Below, one piece after another: positions 1 to 12,095 of a DNA stretch of 64,000 nucleotides; position 1 is the first letter of the stretch, and each line of letters opens with the position of its first letter. The stretch lies in the NCBI RefSeq assembly GCF_001875655.1, contig NZ_MKEQ01000001.1, forward strand, positions 2,914,001 through 2,978,000. The letters are read 5' to 3'. The notes below the pieces were generated by a model. It did not search any database and was not told where the DNA came from. It saw nothing but the letters and a program-made list of their open reading frames with translations. Origin of the DNA: Enterobacter hormaechei ATCC 49162. GTDB taxonomy: Bacteria > Pseudomonadota > Gammaproteobacteria > Enterobacterales > Enterobacteriaceae. Made by a program: the position numbers and the translations under genes.

Positions 1-616
1 CGTTCTGCGCAATCCAGTCGGCCAGCCCAACATCCCGCTGCGCGGCGAAGGCAATAACGGCACCTTTCGTCAGCGCGCCATTCTCCGGGATGTTATCGCA
101 TGACATGACGCTAAACGGGGGCAGATTGTGGAGCCGACGCAGGCGTAGCGCCTCCACGATCAGGCCGATTGCAGACTGCGGCGCGTGCGGGTTGGCCAGG
201 TCGTGACAAATAAGCGGGTTAAGCAGATCAAGCTGGCGAGACTGCGGATCGGTACAGTAGCCTTTCTCTGTCACCGTTAAGGAGACGATTTTTACCTGCG
301 GTTCGATCAGTTTTTCTATCGCGGCCTGGATACCGCTCAGTGGCGTATGCAGCGCGCCGGTCAACGAACGTACCTGACGGCACAACGTGGCGTGTGACGA
401 TCGCTCGACCACGGTAAAAAGACCGTGTTGCGCATTTAACGCTTCCACGACGTCAGCGCTGCCGAACAGATTAATGCCAAAAATGCCCCACCGCGTTCCT
501 GCCGCTTCATTGCTTAAATCGGTGTAAACCGCCTGGTGCCCCCTGTGAAATGCGCCAATACCGATATGTACGATGGCAGTTTCTAAATCCTGGCGGGAGT
601 AAGCCGTGCTTTCCAT
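1..616 (-). CDS. Mannitol dehydrogenase-family NAD-dependent oxidoreductase (3' part outside window)
   Basis: The N-terminal 205 residues of a long-chain polyol/uronate dehydrogenase read leftward off the window edge. The start is ATG at 616, with an AGGGG ribosome site just upstream. Visible family marks are the N-terminal nucleotide-binding stretch VHIGIGAFHRGHQA, the motif VTEKGY and the motif SCDNIPENG. All are typical of the mannitol dehydrogenase superfamily (fructuronate, altronate, arabinitol and mannitol oxidoreductases). Members reduce or oxidise a sugar-acid or polyol carbonyl with NAD(H) in the cytoplasm. The gene is divergent from an enolase-superfamily dehydratase and is preceded by ExuR/UxuR-type palindromes, so a role in hexuronate or aldonate catabolism is likely. 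The exact substrate cannot be told because the C-terminal half is missing. Confidence 0.85.
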   Translation of the reverse strand, partial: MESTAYSRQDLETAIVHIGIGAFHRGHQAVYTDLSNEAAGTRWGIFGINLFGSADVVEALNAQHGLFTVVERSSHATLCRQVRSLTGALHTPLSGIQAAIEKLIEPQVKIVSLTVTEKGYCTDPQSRQLDLLNPLICHDLANPHAPQSAIGLIVEALRLRRLHNLPPFSVMSCDNIPENGALTKGAVIAFAAQRDVGLADWIAQN

Positions 617-656
617 TACGATCCCCTGATAGTTAACGTCGACCAATTATGCTTAA

Positions 657-668
657 TTGGTTTACCAA
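657..668. promoter_or_regulatory. ExuR/UxuR-type operator, perfect palindrome
   Basis: TTGGTTTACCAA is a perfect TTGGT-NN-ACCAA palindrome 41 bases upstream of the leftward dehydrogenase start. It matches the known ExuR/UxuR recognition pattern. The likely ligand protein is the ExuR-like regulator encoded at 2152-2901, or chromosomal ExuR/UxuR. Confidence 0.6.
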
Positions 669-942
669 AACAGTGAGTAAGATCGCAAATGGTGAACAGA
701 TAATCCAGTAAAAAAAGATCATTCGAAGATAAATGTTTATAAAACAAATAAAATCAAAAAGTTATTTGATGATCGTTTTTCTTGTTACCGATGCATGTGC
801 AAAAATGTGACCCGTCGCAGGGGAAAACACCTGCAAACCGGTGTACCATTCTGCAATCAGAGGACAACCAAATTCATTAACCATTTGTTTTTAATATAAA
901 TAACTCACTAACAAAACCGAATAAACCGCTAAACACACGAAA

Positions 943-977
943 AATTGGTAAACCATTAAGGCGTAAAAGGTTTACCA
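943..977. promoter_or_regulatory. Two tandem ExuR/UxuR-type half-to-full operators
   Basis: ATTGGTAAACCATT (944-957) and AGGTTTACCA (968-977) both keep the GGT-NN-ACC core. Their core centres are 22-23 bases apart, about two helical turns, immediately before the dehydratase start. This position suits repression of the rightward gene. Confidence 0.5.
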
Positions 978-994
978 GCAGGACTACTCCAGCA

Positions 995-2110
995 ATGACT
1001 GATCATGAAAAGGATATGAAGATGGATACCGCTATTAAGACCGTTGAAACCAGACTCTTCAAAGTGCCGCTGGCAGAAGTGTTAGTCGATGCCAAACATG
1101 GGGATCACAGCCATTTCGAGCTGATTACCACCACCATTACCCTGGAAAATGGCGAGACCGGCACAGGCTACACCTATACCGGCGGCAAAGGGGGTTATGC
1201 GATTAAAGCAATGATCGATCACGATCTGGCCCCCGTACTGGCAGGCAAGGATGCGGCGGCCATTGATGATATTTATGACTTTATGGAGTGGCATATTCAT
1301 TACGTGGGCCGGGGCGGGATCGCTTCTTTTGCAACATCGGCGATTGATATTGCCCTGTGGGATTTGAAAGGTAAACGCGAGCAGCTTCCGCTCTGGAAAA
1401 TGGCGGGCGGCAAAAACAAGAGCTGTAAAGCCTACTGCGGCGGTATCGATCTCGCCTTCCCGCTGGAAAAGCTTCTGAACAGCATTAAGGGATATTTAGA
1501 AAGCGGCTTTAATGGCGTGAAGATTAAGGTTGGCCAGAAGAACCCGCAGGAGGATATCGAGCGAATCAAAGCAGTTCGTCAGCTCATCGGGCCGGATATC
1601 ACCTTTATGATTGACGCCAACTACTCTCTGACCGTGGATCAGGCGATTGCGCTATCGAAGGCCGTCGAGTCATGCGATATCACCTGGTTTGAAGAGCCGA
1701 CCATCCCAGATGATTACGATGGTTACGCCACCATCGCGGAAAATACCACCATCCCGCTGGCGATGGGCGAAAACCTGCATACCATTCATGAGTTTGGCTA
1801 TGCGCTGGATCGCGCAAAACTGGGCTTTATTCAGCCGGACGCCTCTAACTGCGGGGGGATCACCGGTTGGCTGAGAGCCGCCCAGCTGTCGACCCGCTAT
1901 GGTTTGCCGGTCTGTTCACATGGGATGCAGGAGCTGCACGTCAGCCTGGTTTCCGCCTTTGACACCGGCTGGCTGGAAGTTCACAGCTTCCCTATCGATC
2001 GCTATACCCGCCGTCCGCTGGTGGTCGAAAATTATCGGGCCGTTGCGCCGGATACCTGCGGTACGGGTGTTGAATTCGACTGGGATAAGCTGACCCCGTT
2101 CGAGGTCTGA
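995..2110 (+). CDS. Mandelate racemase/muconate lactonizing enzyme family sugar-acid dehydratase
   Basis: A 371-residue enolase-superfamily enzyme. These act in the cytoplasm, abstracting the proton next to a carboxylate, usually to dehydrate an aldonate or aldarate. The catalytic set is present: KIK (Lys176, Lys178) on the second barrel strand, metal ligands Asp207 (IDAN), Glu233 (FEEP) and Glu259 (GEN), and the Asp282-His309 dyad (QPD and SHG). This pattern fits acid-sugar dehydratases such as the L-talarate/galactarate group better than muconate cycloisomerases; the substrate is not assignable by eye. ATG codons at 1016 and 1022 lie behind a better AAAGGA site (1009-1014), so the true protein may start at 1022. 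It stands alone between a divergent dehydrogenase and a convergent regulator. Confidence 0.85.
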   Translation: MTDHEKDMKMDTAIKTVETRLFKVPLAEVLVDAKHGDHSHFELITTTITLENGETGTGYTYTGGKGGYAIKAMIDHDLAPVLAGKDAAAIDDIYDFMEWHIHYVGRGGIASFATSAIDIALWDLKGKREQLPLWKMAGGKNKSCKAYCGGIDLAFPLEKLLNSIKGYLESGFNGVKIKVGQKNPQEDIERIKAVRQLIGPDITFMIDANYSLTVDQAIALSKAVESCDITWFEEPTIPDDYDGYATIAENTTIPLAMGENLHTIHEFGYALDRAKLGFIQPDASNCGGITGWLRAAQLSTRYGLPVCSHGMQELHVSLVSAFDTGWLEVHSFPIDRYTRRPLVVENYRAVAPDTCGTGVEFDWDKLTPFEV

Positions 2111-2151
2111 GACATTTTGCGGGTCTGTTTGCTGACGGACCCGCAACACGG

Positions 2152-2901
2152 TCAGGTGGCAAAGAAAAAATCGTCAAAATCGTCGAGCGAATCATCCTGC
2201 TGGAAGATTTTCACCAGCTCGTTTTTACTGTGTTCCAGATGGTCCCAGGCGGCTTGTCTGGCTTGCTCTGCGTTACGTTTCTGAAGGGCGAGGAAGATGC
2301 TGCGGTGATCGTCCACCCACTGCATCCGCAGCTCTTTTTTATGCAGATATTTGTAGTTGAGGCGCTTCCAGCGCGGGTTCTCCGTGCGCACGGCACGCCA
2401 CAGTTCGGCGGATTGTTTCATCAGCACCCTGTTCTGGGTCGCTTCCGCAATAATGTTGTGGAACTGACGATCAAGCTCTTCGAACTTGTCGCTGTTGCCA
2501 TCAATCATCTTTTCTTGCTGCGTAATGATCTTCTTCAGCTCACGCAGCTCATTGAGCCTGATTTGCGTGGCGGCAAACCCGGTGATATTGCTTTCGATCA
2601 CCTGACGGGCCTGGAGTAACTCAAAGGGACCGATATCGGAATAAGGCAACAGCGACTTCTGGTTGAGTTTTTCAGGGCTGTCGATGAAATAGATCCCCGC
2701 GCCCTGGCGAACTTCCACCACGCCTTTCAGCTCAAGCATGATGATCGCTTCGCGAATCGTTGTCCGACTGGTATTAAAACGCTCGCCAAGCTCCCTTTCC
2801 GAAGGAAGACGCTCTCCCGCTTTGAACACGCCGGAATAGAGCAACTCTTCTATTTGAAGCCCGATATCGTAATAGCGTCGTTTTGTGATCGCCTGTTCCA
2901 T
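2152..2901 (-). CDS. GntR/FCD-family transcriptional regulator, ExuR/UxuR-like
   Basis: A 249-residue regulator starting at ATG 2901; a TTG codon at 2931 would add ten residues. The N-terminal winged helix (about residues 10-75) contains SERELGERF, SRTTIREAI and the wing VVEVRQGAGIYF. The rest is an FCD ligand-binding domain. The segment GPFELLQARQVIESNI closely resembles the same region of E. coli ExuR, which senses hexuronates. It lies tail-to-tail with the dehydratase gene. The ExuR/UxuR-type palindromes in the nearby divergent spacer make it the probable local repressor. The acidic C-terminus (DDSLDDFDDFFF) is unusual but of unknown meaning. It could be an ExuR or UxuR paralogue rather than a direct counterpart. 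Confidence 0.85.
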   Translation of the reverse strand: MEQAITKRRYYDIGLQIEELLYSGVFKAGERLPSERELGERFNTSRTTIREAIIMLELKGVVEVRQGAGIYFIDSPEKLNQKSLLPYSDIGPFELLQARQVIESNITGFAATQIRLNELRELKKIITQQEKMIDGNSDKFEELDRQFHNIIAEATQNRVLMKQSAELWRAVRTENPRWKRLNYKYLHKKELRMQWVDDHRSIFLALQKRNAEQARQAAWDHLEHSKNELVKIFQQDDSLDDFDDFFFAT

Positions 2902-2989
2902 GCTTACGCCTGTAAAAAGCTGTGAGTTCAACCTGTAAAGCGATTCGCCTGCGCCTCCTCAAACGCTGAGAAGGCGCGAAGCGGGGTGC

Positions 2990-5419
<2,430 letters not shown>

Positions 5420-5429
5420 TCAACTTGGG

Positions 5430-6503
5430 TTAATCCGTTATTTTACCCTTTTCCACGGTAAACATCTTCGAATTTTCGTCCGACATGTCTATAACGTGTT
5501 CAGCGCTAATGGCGCTGACGAAAACCTGCGACTGCGTGGCTTTTAAGCGGCTGGCAAGCAGCCCGCGCCGCGCGTCGTCAAGTTCCGAGGCAAAATCATC
5601 TATCAGGTACAGGCAGCGTCGCCCGCTCTCGCGAGTGAGGAACTCCCCCTGCGCCAGGCGCAGCGCGCACATCAGGAGCTTGAGCTGCCCACGCGACAGC
5701 GTGTCTTCTACCGGCGCACCGTCGGCACGAATGCGGAAATCCGCCTTGTGCGGGCCGTGCGCGGTGTAGGTCAACATGCGATCGCGCTCGAAGCTTCTCT
5801 CTAACACCTCGGCATAATCCGTCTCTTTTTCCCAGCCACGCTGGAAAGAGAAGGTGAGAGAGAACTCGGGTAAAAACTGTTTGCAGGTGTCGGCCATGTC
5901 TTCGGCGATACCTGCGCTGTATTCGGCACGCCAGCGGCTGATCTGTTCCGCGAGAGGGATTAACTCCATGTCCCACGGACGCAGCTGGGCGTAACGGGTG
6001 ACCTGGCGCAATGCGGCGTTACGCTGTTTAAGCAGACGCTTCAGGTTGCTCCAGGCGTTAAAGAAACCGGCTTCATTGTGAAAGCATCCCCAGTCGAGGA
6101 ACGCTCTTCTGTATTTGGGGCCGCCGTTGAGTAAAGTAAACCCCTCGGGCGTAATCAGCTGCATCGGCATCAGCAGCGCCAGCTCCGCCACCTTGTGGCC
6201 GTCAGTGCCGTCGATGCGCACCTTGCTGTCGCCCTGCTTGTCTTTGGTCAGGCCGATGGCGGTTTCCCGCTCTGCGCCCTGCAAACGCCCGTGCAGAACA
6301 AAGGATTCCTGCTCGTGGCGAATCACGCGACCAATCTGCAAACTGCGAAACGCCCGGCCATGGCCGAGCGTATAGATGGCTTCCAGCACGCTGGTTTTGC
6401 CGCTGCCGTTCGCGCCAACCAGGAAATTAAAGCCAGGGGATAAAGCGAGATCCGCGCTTTCGATATTACGAAAGTCGCGGATCAACAGACGGGTGAGCGA
6501 CAT
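5430..6503 (-). CDS. recF: DNA replication and repair protein RecF
   Basis: An SMC-like ABC ATPase of 357 residues, the same length as E. coli RecF. With RecO and RecR it loads RecA onto SSB-coated gaps and helps restart stalled forks. The Walker A motif GANGSGKT lies near residues 30-37. The ABC signature LSRGQLKLL and the Walker [12 protein letters not shown] lie in the C-terminal part. The start codon overlaps the dnaN stop by one base (TAATG), which implies translational coupling to the beta clamp gene. Confidence 0.98.
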   Translation of the reverse strand: MSLTRLLIRDFRNIESADLALSPGFNFLVGANGSGKTSVLEAIYTLGHGRAFRSLQIGRVIRHEQESFVLHGRLQGAERETAIGLTKDKQGDSKVRIDGTDGHKVAELALLMPMQLITPEGFTLLNGGPKYRRAFLDWGCFHNEAGFFNAWSNLKRLLKQRNAALRQVTRYAQLRPWDMELIPLAEQISRWRAEYSAGIAEDMADTCKQFLPEFSLTFSFQRGWEKETDYAEVLERSFERDRMLTYTAHGPHKADFRIRADGAPVEDTLSRGQLKLLMCALRLAQGEFLTRESGRRCLYLIDDFASELDDARRGLLASRLKATQSQVFVSAISAEHVIDMSDENSKMFTVEKGKITD

Positions 6504-7603
6504 TACAGTCTCATTGGCATGACAACATAAGCAGCCGACTGTGATGCGGCATCTTCAATCTGTACGCTTGAAACGGAGTCGGTCAGCAGGATGCGAACGT
6601 TCTCGCATTTCAGTGCATTCAGCACATCCAGCACATAGCTGACGTTGAAGCCGATTTCCATCTCAGCCCCGGCGTAGGTGACGTCCAGAATCTCTTCTGC
6701 CTCTTCCTGCTCCGGGTTGTTGGCGGTGATTTTGATCTGGTTTTCACTCACGTACAGACGTACACCGCGGAATTTCTCGTTAGAGAGAATAGCCGCGCGG
6801 GCAAATGCCTGCTTGAGGATATCGCAACCCGCCTCCAGCGTTTTGTCCGGGTTCTTCGGCAATACGCGGCGATAATCCGGGAAACGACCGTCAACCAGCT
6901 TCGATGTGAAGACAAAATCACCCACGTGGGCACGAATATTGTTGCTGCCGATCTGCACGCGCAGCGGGGTGTCACCGCCGTCGAGCATACGCATCAGCTC
7001 AATCACCCCTTTACGCGGTACGATCACCGAATGGTTTGGCAGTGAATCGCCAATCGGCATGGAACAGACCGCCAGACGGTGACCGTCGGTAGCCACGGTA
7101 CGCAGCTCTTCACCTTCGGTTTCGAACAGCATGCCGTTTAAGTAGTAACGAACGTCCTGATGCGCCATGGAGAACTGCGTGGCCTCAATCAGACGCTTCA
7201 TCGTCGCCTGCGGCAGGGTAAATTCAACTTCGCTCTGCCAGTCGTCCAGGTTCGGGAAATCCGCAGCGGGCAGCGTGGAAAGAGAGAAACGACTGCGGCC
7301 AGAGCGCACCAGCATGCGGTCGCCCTCCAGCTGCACGGCGATTTCAGCGCCTTCCGGCAGTCCACGGCAGATATCAAAGAATTTACGTGCCGGAACCGTG
7401 GTCGCGCCTGCGTCGTGCGGCTGAGTCAGCGTAACGCGCGCGATCATTTCCATTTCCAGATCTGTGCCGGTCAGCGACAGCGTACCGTCCGCGACCTGAA
7501 GCAGCAGGTTTCCAAGAATAGGCAGCGTTGGGCGGCCGCCTAACGGGCCACTCACCTGTTGCAGCGGTTTTAATAAATGTTCACGTTCAACGGTAAATTT
7601 CAT
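6503..7603 (-). CDS. dnaN: DNA polymerase III beta sliding clamp
   Basis: A 366-residue ring-forming processivity clamp made of three repeated clamp folds, opening with [19 protein letters not shown]. It tethers Pol III and many repair enzymes through a hydrophobic pocket that includes the C-terminal segment (YVVMPMRL). The gene starts 4 bases after the dnaA stop and overlaps recF by one base, as in E. coli. Confidence 0.98.
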   Translation of the reverse strand: MKFTVEREHLLKPLQQVSGPLGGRPTLPILGNLLLQVADGTLSLTGTDLEMEMIARVTLTQPHDAGATTVPARKFFDICRGLPEGAEIAVQLEGDRMLVRSGRSRFSLSTLPAADFPNLDDWQSEVEFTLPQATMKRLIEATQFSMAHQDVRYYLNGMLFETEGEELRTVATDGHRLAVCSMPIGDSLPNHSVIVPRKGVIELMRMLDGGDTPLRVQIGSNNIRAHVGDFVFTSKLVDGRFPDYRRVLPKNPDKTLEAGCDILKQAFARAAILSNEKFRGVRLYVSENQIKITANNPEQEEAEEILDVTYAGAEMEIGFNVSYVLDVLNALKCENVRILLTDSVSSVQIEDAASQSAAYVVMPMRL

Positions 7604-7607
7604 AGCG

Positions 7608-9002
7608 TCACGATGATAATGTTCTGATTAAATTGGAAAAATCTTCTTTTATGTCGTGGCTTTCTTCCCGTAACTGCTCAATCTTGCGACAGGCGTGCAG
7701 CACGGTCGTATGGTCACGGCCACCAAACGCATCACCGATTTCCGGCAGGCTGTGGTTAGTTAGCTCTTTTGCCAGCGCCATCGCCATCTGACGCGGACGC
7801 GCCACCGAGCGGGAACGACGTTTAGACAGTAAATCTGCCACTTTGATCTTGTAGTACTCGGCCACCGTCTTTTGAATATTGTCGATAGTGACCAGTTTTT
7901 CCTGCAAAGCCAATAAATCGCGCAGCGCTTCACGCACAAAATCGATAGTGATCGCACGACCGGTGAAGTTGGCATTGGCGATAACGCGGTTCAGCGCCCC
8001 TTCCAGCTCACGCACGTTGGAACGCAGGCGCTTGGCAATGAAGAACGCCACTTCACCCGGCAGGCGAATGTCGTTCTCATCGGCTTTCTTCATCAGGATC
8101 GCGACGCGGGTTTCCAGCTCCGGTGGCTCGATCGCCACGGTCAGGCCCCAGCCGAAGCGGGATTTCAGACGATCTTCAACGCCGTTGATCTCTTTTGGAT
8201 AACGATCCGAGGTCAAAATGATCTGCTGATTACCTTCCAGCAGGGCGTTGAAGGTGTGGAAAAACTCTTCCTGAGATCGTTCTTTATTGGCAAAGAACTG
8301 AATGTCATCGATCAGCAGCGCATCAACGGAACGGTAGTAGCGTTTAAACTCTTCGATCGCGTTGTTTTGCAGGGCTTTTACCATGTCCTGAACGAAGCGT
8401 TCGGAGTGCATATACACCACTTTGGCATTGGGCTTACGCGCCATGATGCCGTTACCCACCGCGTGTAACAGGTGCGTTTTACCCAGACCCGTGCCGCCAT
8501 AGAGGAACAGCGGGTTGTAAGCACCACCGGGGTTATCGGCAACCTGGCGAGCCGCCGCGCGCGCCAGCTGGTTCGATTTACCTTCAACGAAGTTATCGAA
8601 CGTGTGTTTCACGTTAACGTTAGAGCGGTAGGTTGGCTCTGCGGGTGCAGGGACGTTATCCCAGCCCTGACGAGCCGGTGCAACGCGAGGCGCAGGTGCG
8701 GGCGCCGCCTGTGCAGGGGCTGCCACATTGACAACTTCACGAACGGTTTGGGTGACCGGCTTTGTGCCCACTTCAAAACGCAGCTGTGGGGCATCTGACC
8801 CGCAGAAATCGTTCAGCAGTCCATTGATGTTATTAAGGTATTTATCCCTTACCCAATCGAGCACGAAACGGTTTGGCGCATACAAAGCCAGCGTGTTATC
8901 GCTCAGTTCCGCCTGCAACGGGCGGATCCACATACTGAATTCTGTGGCTGGTAACTCATCCTGCAATCGGGCAAGACACTGCTGCCAAAGCGAAAGTGAC
9001 AC
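7608..9002 (-). CDS. dnaA: Chromosomal replication initiator DnaA
   Basis: An AAA+ initiator that binds TTATCCACA boxes and melts oriC. The 464-residue product has an N-terminal DnaB/DiaA-interaction domain ([17 protein letters not shown]), a variable Ala/Pro-rich linker (about 85-125), and an AAA+ core with GGTGLGKT and LLIDDIQF. The C-terminal DNA-binding domain contains the signature [16 protein letters not shown] chose the GTG at 9002, which matches the E. coli start and follows a GGAG at 9009-9013. An in-frame GTG at 9014 would add four residues. The linker is a few residues shorter than in E. coli. Confidence 0.98.
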   Translation of the reverse strand: MSLSLWQQCLARLQDELPATEFSMWIRPLQAELSDNTLALYAPNRFVLDWVRDKYLNNINGLLNDFCGSDAPQLRFEVGTKPVTQTVREVVNVAAPAQAAPAPAPRVAPARQGWDNVPAPAEPTYRSNVNVKHTFDNFVEGKSNQLARAAARQVADNPGGAYNPLFLYGGTGLGKTHLLHAVGNGIMARKPNAKVVYMHSERFVQDMVKALQNNAIEEFKRYYRSVDALLIDDIQFFANKERSQEEFFHTFNALLEGNQQIILTSDRYPKEINGVEDRLKSRFGWGLTVAIEPPELETRVAILMKKADENDIRLPGEVAFFIAKRLRSNVRELEGALNRVIANANFTGRAITIDFVREALRDLLALQEKLVTIDNIQKTVAEYYKIKVADLLSKRRSRSVARPRQMAMALAKELTNHSLPEIGDAFGGRDHTTVLHACRKIEQLREESHDIKEDFSNLIRTLSS

Positions 9003-9243
9003 GGCGGACTCCACTCGAACAATAAAAGAAAACTATTGAATATTCATGATTGTTGGCGCACATCGACATGACCCCATCAGGGTGATGTGCGAACCGCTAT
9101 CTGCGGTTATACACGCTATCGTTGATACAACCTGAACGACGTTGTGTTTATGCCCGACCAGGATCGCTGGATCCCGATCGGGACCGCGGATCATAGCCTA
9201 AACTGAGCCAGAGATCTTCTGTTTCTCACAGATTCTTCCCGAT

Positions 9244-9252
9244 TTATCCACA
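9244..9252 (+). promoter_or_regulatory. DnaA box in the dnaA promoter region
   Basis: Perfect consensus TTATCCACA about 50 bases upstream of the dnaA2-like -10. This is the position of the DnaA box used for autoregulation of dnaA in E. coli. Confidence 0.85.
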
Positions 9253-9384
9253 GGAAGATCCGGAATCGGGTAAGTGTAAACGATCCTGACGCGAGTGCCC
9301 CGCGATTTAGGCCGCATATTGGAAAATTTAATGAGGACAGACAATTTTTGGCTTAAATGATCTAACGAAGATCCGGGACGATCC

Positions 9385-9412
9385 TTGCGCTTTGTTGGCG
9401 AGGCCGTATAAT
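9385..9412 (+). promoter_or_regulatory. rpmH promoter, upstream
   Basis: TTGCGC and TATAAT separated by 16 bases, on the rpmH strand. The -10 is perfect and is followed by a GC-rich stretch, typical of strong growth-rate-regulated promoters. Confidence 0.65.
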
Positions 9413-9509
9413 CCTCGCCCCGGCGCGTGATGCTCTTCTTCCTGCGTCGTCCGCTGCTCATTTTCCACGCGAAATCGTGCGGAAATACGCGGGAAATAAG
9501 GAAAGAGAA

Positions 9510-9538
9510 TTGACTCCGGAGTGTACAATTATTACAAT
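9510..9538 (+). promoter_or_regulatory. rpmH promoter, proximal
   Basis: TTGACT and TACAAT separated by 17 bases, about 100 bases before rpmH. This probably drives rpmH-rnpA together with the upstream promoter. Confidence 0.65.
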
Positions 9539-9627
9539 CCGGCCTCTTTAATCACCCACGGCTTCGGCGTCCGTCATTCGAAACTCGGTCGGGCATCCGC
9601 AAAAGTCATGAATTTTTTCAAGTTTAG

Positions 9628-9780
<153 letters not shown>

Positions 9781-9796
9781 TAAAGCTAACCCCTGA

Positions 9797-10156
9797 GTGG
9801 TTAAGCTCGCATTTCCCAGGGAGTTACGTTTGTTAACTCCCACTCATTTCACTTTCGTCTTCCAGCAGCCTCTACGGGCTGGCACGCCGCAAATCACCAT
9901 CCTCGGCCGCCAAAATTCGCTGGGGCATCCCCGCATCGGTCTCACAGTCGCCAAGAAAAACGTTAAGCGTGCGCATGAACGCAACCGGATTAAACGTCTG
10001 ACGCGTGAAAGCTTCCGTTTACGTCAGCACGAACTGCCTTCTATGGATTTCGTGGTGGTGGCTAAAAAAGGGGTTGCCGACCTCGATAACCGTGCTCTCT
10101 CGGAAGCGTTGGAAAAATTATGGCGCCGCCACTGTCGCCTGGCTCGCGGGTCCTGA
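9797..10156 (+). CDS. rnpA: Ribonuclease P protein component
   Basis: The 119-residue protein cofactor of RNase P, which helps the catalytic RNA M1 bind and cleave pre-tRNA 5' leaders. The RNR signature is visible in [18 protein letters not shown]. The start is GTG at 9797, as in E. coli, 16 bases after the L34 stop. The 3' end overlaps the start of yidD by 37 bases in another frame. Confidence 0.97.
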
Positions 10157-10377
10157 TAGCCCTCATTCGGGTCTATCAACGCCTGATTAGTCCGCTACTC
10201 GGGCCACACTGCCGTTTCACGCCAACATGCTCAAGCTACGGAATTGAGGCATTGCGCAGGTTTGGAGTGATAAAAGGCAGTTGGTTGACGGTGAAACGCG
10301 TATTAAAATGCCACCCTTTACACCCAGGTGGAGACGACCCCGTCCCTCCAGGACCTTTTGATACCAGAGAACACTAA
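10120..10377 (+). CDS. yidD: Membrane protein insertion efficiency factor YidD
   Basis: An 85-residue protein with the conserved [19 protein letters not shown] and [14 protein letters not shown] segments of the YidD family. It is membrane-associated through an N-terminal amphipathic segment and assists YidC-dependent insertion. The start lies inside the end of rnpA and the stop is only 2 bases before yidC, so the three genes are tightly coupled. Confidence 0.95.
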
Positions 10378-10379
10378 CG

Positions 10380-12023
10380 ATGGATTCGCAACGCAATCTT
10401 CTTATCATCGCTTTGTTGTTCGTGTCTTTCATGATCTGGCAGGCATGGGAGCAGGATAAAAATCCTCAACCCCAGCAGCAGACCACGCAGACCACGACCA
10501 CCGCAGCGGGTAGCGCCGCCGACCAGGGCGTACCGGCCAGTGGCCAGGGGAAACAGATTACGGTTAAGACCGATGTGCTTGAGCTGACTATCAACACCCG
10601 TGGTGGTGATGTTGAGCAGGCGCTGCTGTTGACCTACCCGAAAGAGCTGAAGTCTACCGAACCGTTCCAGTTACTGGAAACCACGCCTGAATTTATCTAC
10701 CAGGCGCAGAGCGGCCTGACCGGTCGTGATGGCCCGGACAACCCGGCTAACGGTGCGCGTCCACTGTATAACGTCGAGAATGACACGTTTGTAATGGCTG
10801 ATGGCCAGAACGAACTGGTTATCCCGATGACCTACACCGACGCGGCAGGCAACACCTTCACCAAAACCTTCACCCTGAAACGCGGTGAGTATGCGGTGAA
10901 CGTGGGCTACAGCGTACAGAACGCCGGTGCGAAACCACTGGAAATCTCTACCTTTGGTCAGCTGAAGCAGTCCATCAATCTGCCGTCTCACCGTGACACC
11001 GGAAGCAGCAACTTTGCGCTGCATACCTTCCGTGGCGCGGCATACTCCACGCCAGATACCAAGTACGAGAAATACAAATTCGACACCATTGCCGATAACG
11101 AAAACCTGAACGTCAGCTCTAAAGGCGGTTGGGTCGCAATGCTGCAACAGTATTTCGCGACGGCGTGGGTACCGAATAACGACGGTACGAATAACTTCTA
11201 CACCGCGAACCTCGGCAACGGTATTGCAGCCATCGGCTACAAATCTCAGCCAGTTCTGGTGCAGCCGGGTCAAACCGGTAAACTGGCAAGCACCCTGTGG
11301 GTCGGCCCGGAAATCCAGGACAAAATGGCTGCCGTTGCACCGCACCTGGATCTGACCGTTGATTACGGTTGGTTGTGGTTCATCTCCCAGCCGCTGTTTA
11401 AGCTGCTGAAGTTCATCCACAGCTTCCTGGGTAACTGGGGCTTCTCCATCATCGTTATCACCTTTATCGTTCGTGGCATCATGTACCCGCTGACTAAAGC
11501 GCAGTACACCTCCATGGCGAAGATGCGTATGCTACAGCCGAAGATTCAGGCTATGCGTGAGCGTCTGGGCGATGACAAACAGCGTCAGAGCCAGGAGATG
11601 ATGGCCCTGTATAAAGCAGAGAAAGTGAACCCACTGGGTGGTTGCTTCCCGCTGCTGATTCAGATGCCAATCTTCCTTGCGCTGTACTACATGCTGATGG
11701 GTTCCGTTGAGCTGCGCCACGCGCCTTTCGCCCTGTGGATCCATGACCTGTCCGCACAGGACCCGTACTACATCCTGCCGATCCTGATGGGCGTGACGAT
11801 GTTCTTCATCCAGAAGATGTCTCCGACCACCGTGACCGACCCGATGCAGCAGAAGATCATGACCTTTATGCCGGTCATCTTCACCGTGTTCTTCCTGTGG
11901 TTCCCGTCAGGTCTGGTGCTGTACTATATCGTCAGCAACCTGGTGACCATCATCCAGCAGCAGCTGATTTACCGTGGTCTGGAAAAACGTGGCCTGCATA
12001 GCCGCGAAAAGAAAAAGTCCTGA
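10380..12023 (+). CDS. yidC: Membrane protein insertase YidC
   Basis: A 547-residue inner-membrane insertase of the Oxa1/Alb3 family. It inserts and folds membrane proteins, including F0 subunit c, alone or with SecYEG. An N-terminal anchor (about 5-20) is followed by a Gln/Thr-rich linker and the large periplasmic beta-sandwich domain (about 60-340). Five transmembrane segments follow, with the cytoplasmic hairpin [18 protein letters not shown] and a basic tail ending SREKKKS. It lies downstream of yidD and is followed by a terminator before mnmE. Confidence 0.98.
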   Translation: MDSQRNLLIIALLFVSFMIWQAWEQDKNPQPQQQTTQTTTTAAGSAADQGVPASGQGKQITVKTDVLELTINTRGGDVEQALLLTYPKELKSTEPFQLLETTPEFIYQAQSGLTGRDGPDNPANGARPLYNVENDTFVMADGQNELVIPMTYTDAAGNTFTKTFTLKRGEYAVNVGYSVQNAGAKPLEISTFGQLKQSINLPSHRDTGSSNFALHTFRGAAYSTPDTKYEKYKFDTIADNENLNVSSKGGWVAMLQQYFATAWVPNNDGTNNFYTANLGNGIAAIGYKSQPVLVQPGQTGKLASTLWVGPEIQDKMAAVAPHLDLTVDYGWLWFISQPLFKLLKFIHSFLGNWGFSIIVITFIVRGIMYPLTKAQYTSMAKMRMLQPKIQAMRERLGDDKQRQSQEMMALYKAEKVNPLGGCFPLLIQMPIFLALYYMLMGSVELRHAPFALWIHDLSAQDPYYILPILMGVTMFFIQKMSPTTVTDPMQQKIMTFMPVIFTVFFLWFPSGLVLYYIVSNLVTIIQQQLIYRGLEKRGLHSREKKKS

Positions 12024-12048
12024 TTCGGTAACTTAACGCTAAAATAAG

Positions 12049-12072
12049 GGCGGTCGATTGACCGCCTTTTTT
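12049..12072 (+). terminator. Rho-independent terminator after yidC
   Basis: A 7-bp perfect stem GGCGGTC / GACCGCC with a 4-base GATT loop and a run of six T. It lies 25 bases after yidC and 23 bases before mnmE, so mnmE depends on read-through or its own start site. Confidence 0.85.
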
Positions 12073-12095
12073 ATTTGTATTGAACGAGAACAACC

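Larger units (their letters stand above)
617..994. promoter_or_regulatory. Divergent control region of the sugar-acid locus
   Basis: This AT-rich 378-base spacer separates two divergent catabolic genes. It carries several copies or variants of the palindrome TTGGT-NN-ACCAA: a perfect copy near the leftward gene, CGGTGTACCA at 839-848, and two copies close to the rightward gene. Known FCD-type GntR regulators ExuR and UxuR bind this kind of site. The two ends probably hold the promoters of the dehydrogenase and dehydratase genes; I could not pick convincing -35/-10 pairs. Confidence 0.6.

Noticed and set aside
9198..9528. Short minus-strand frames between dnaA and rpmH
   Set aside because: They overlap the dnaA control region, including its DnaA box and promoters, with no ribosome site.
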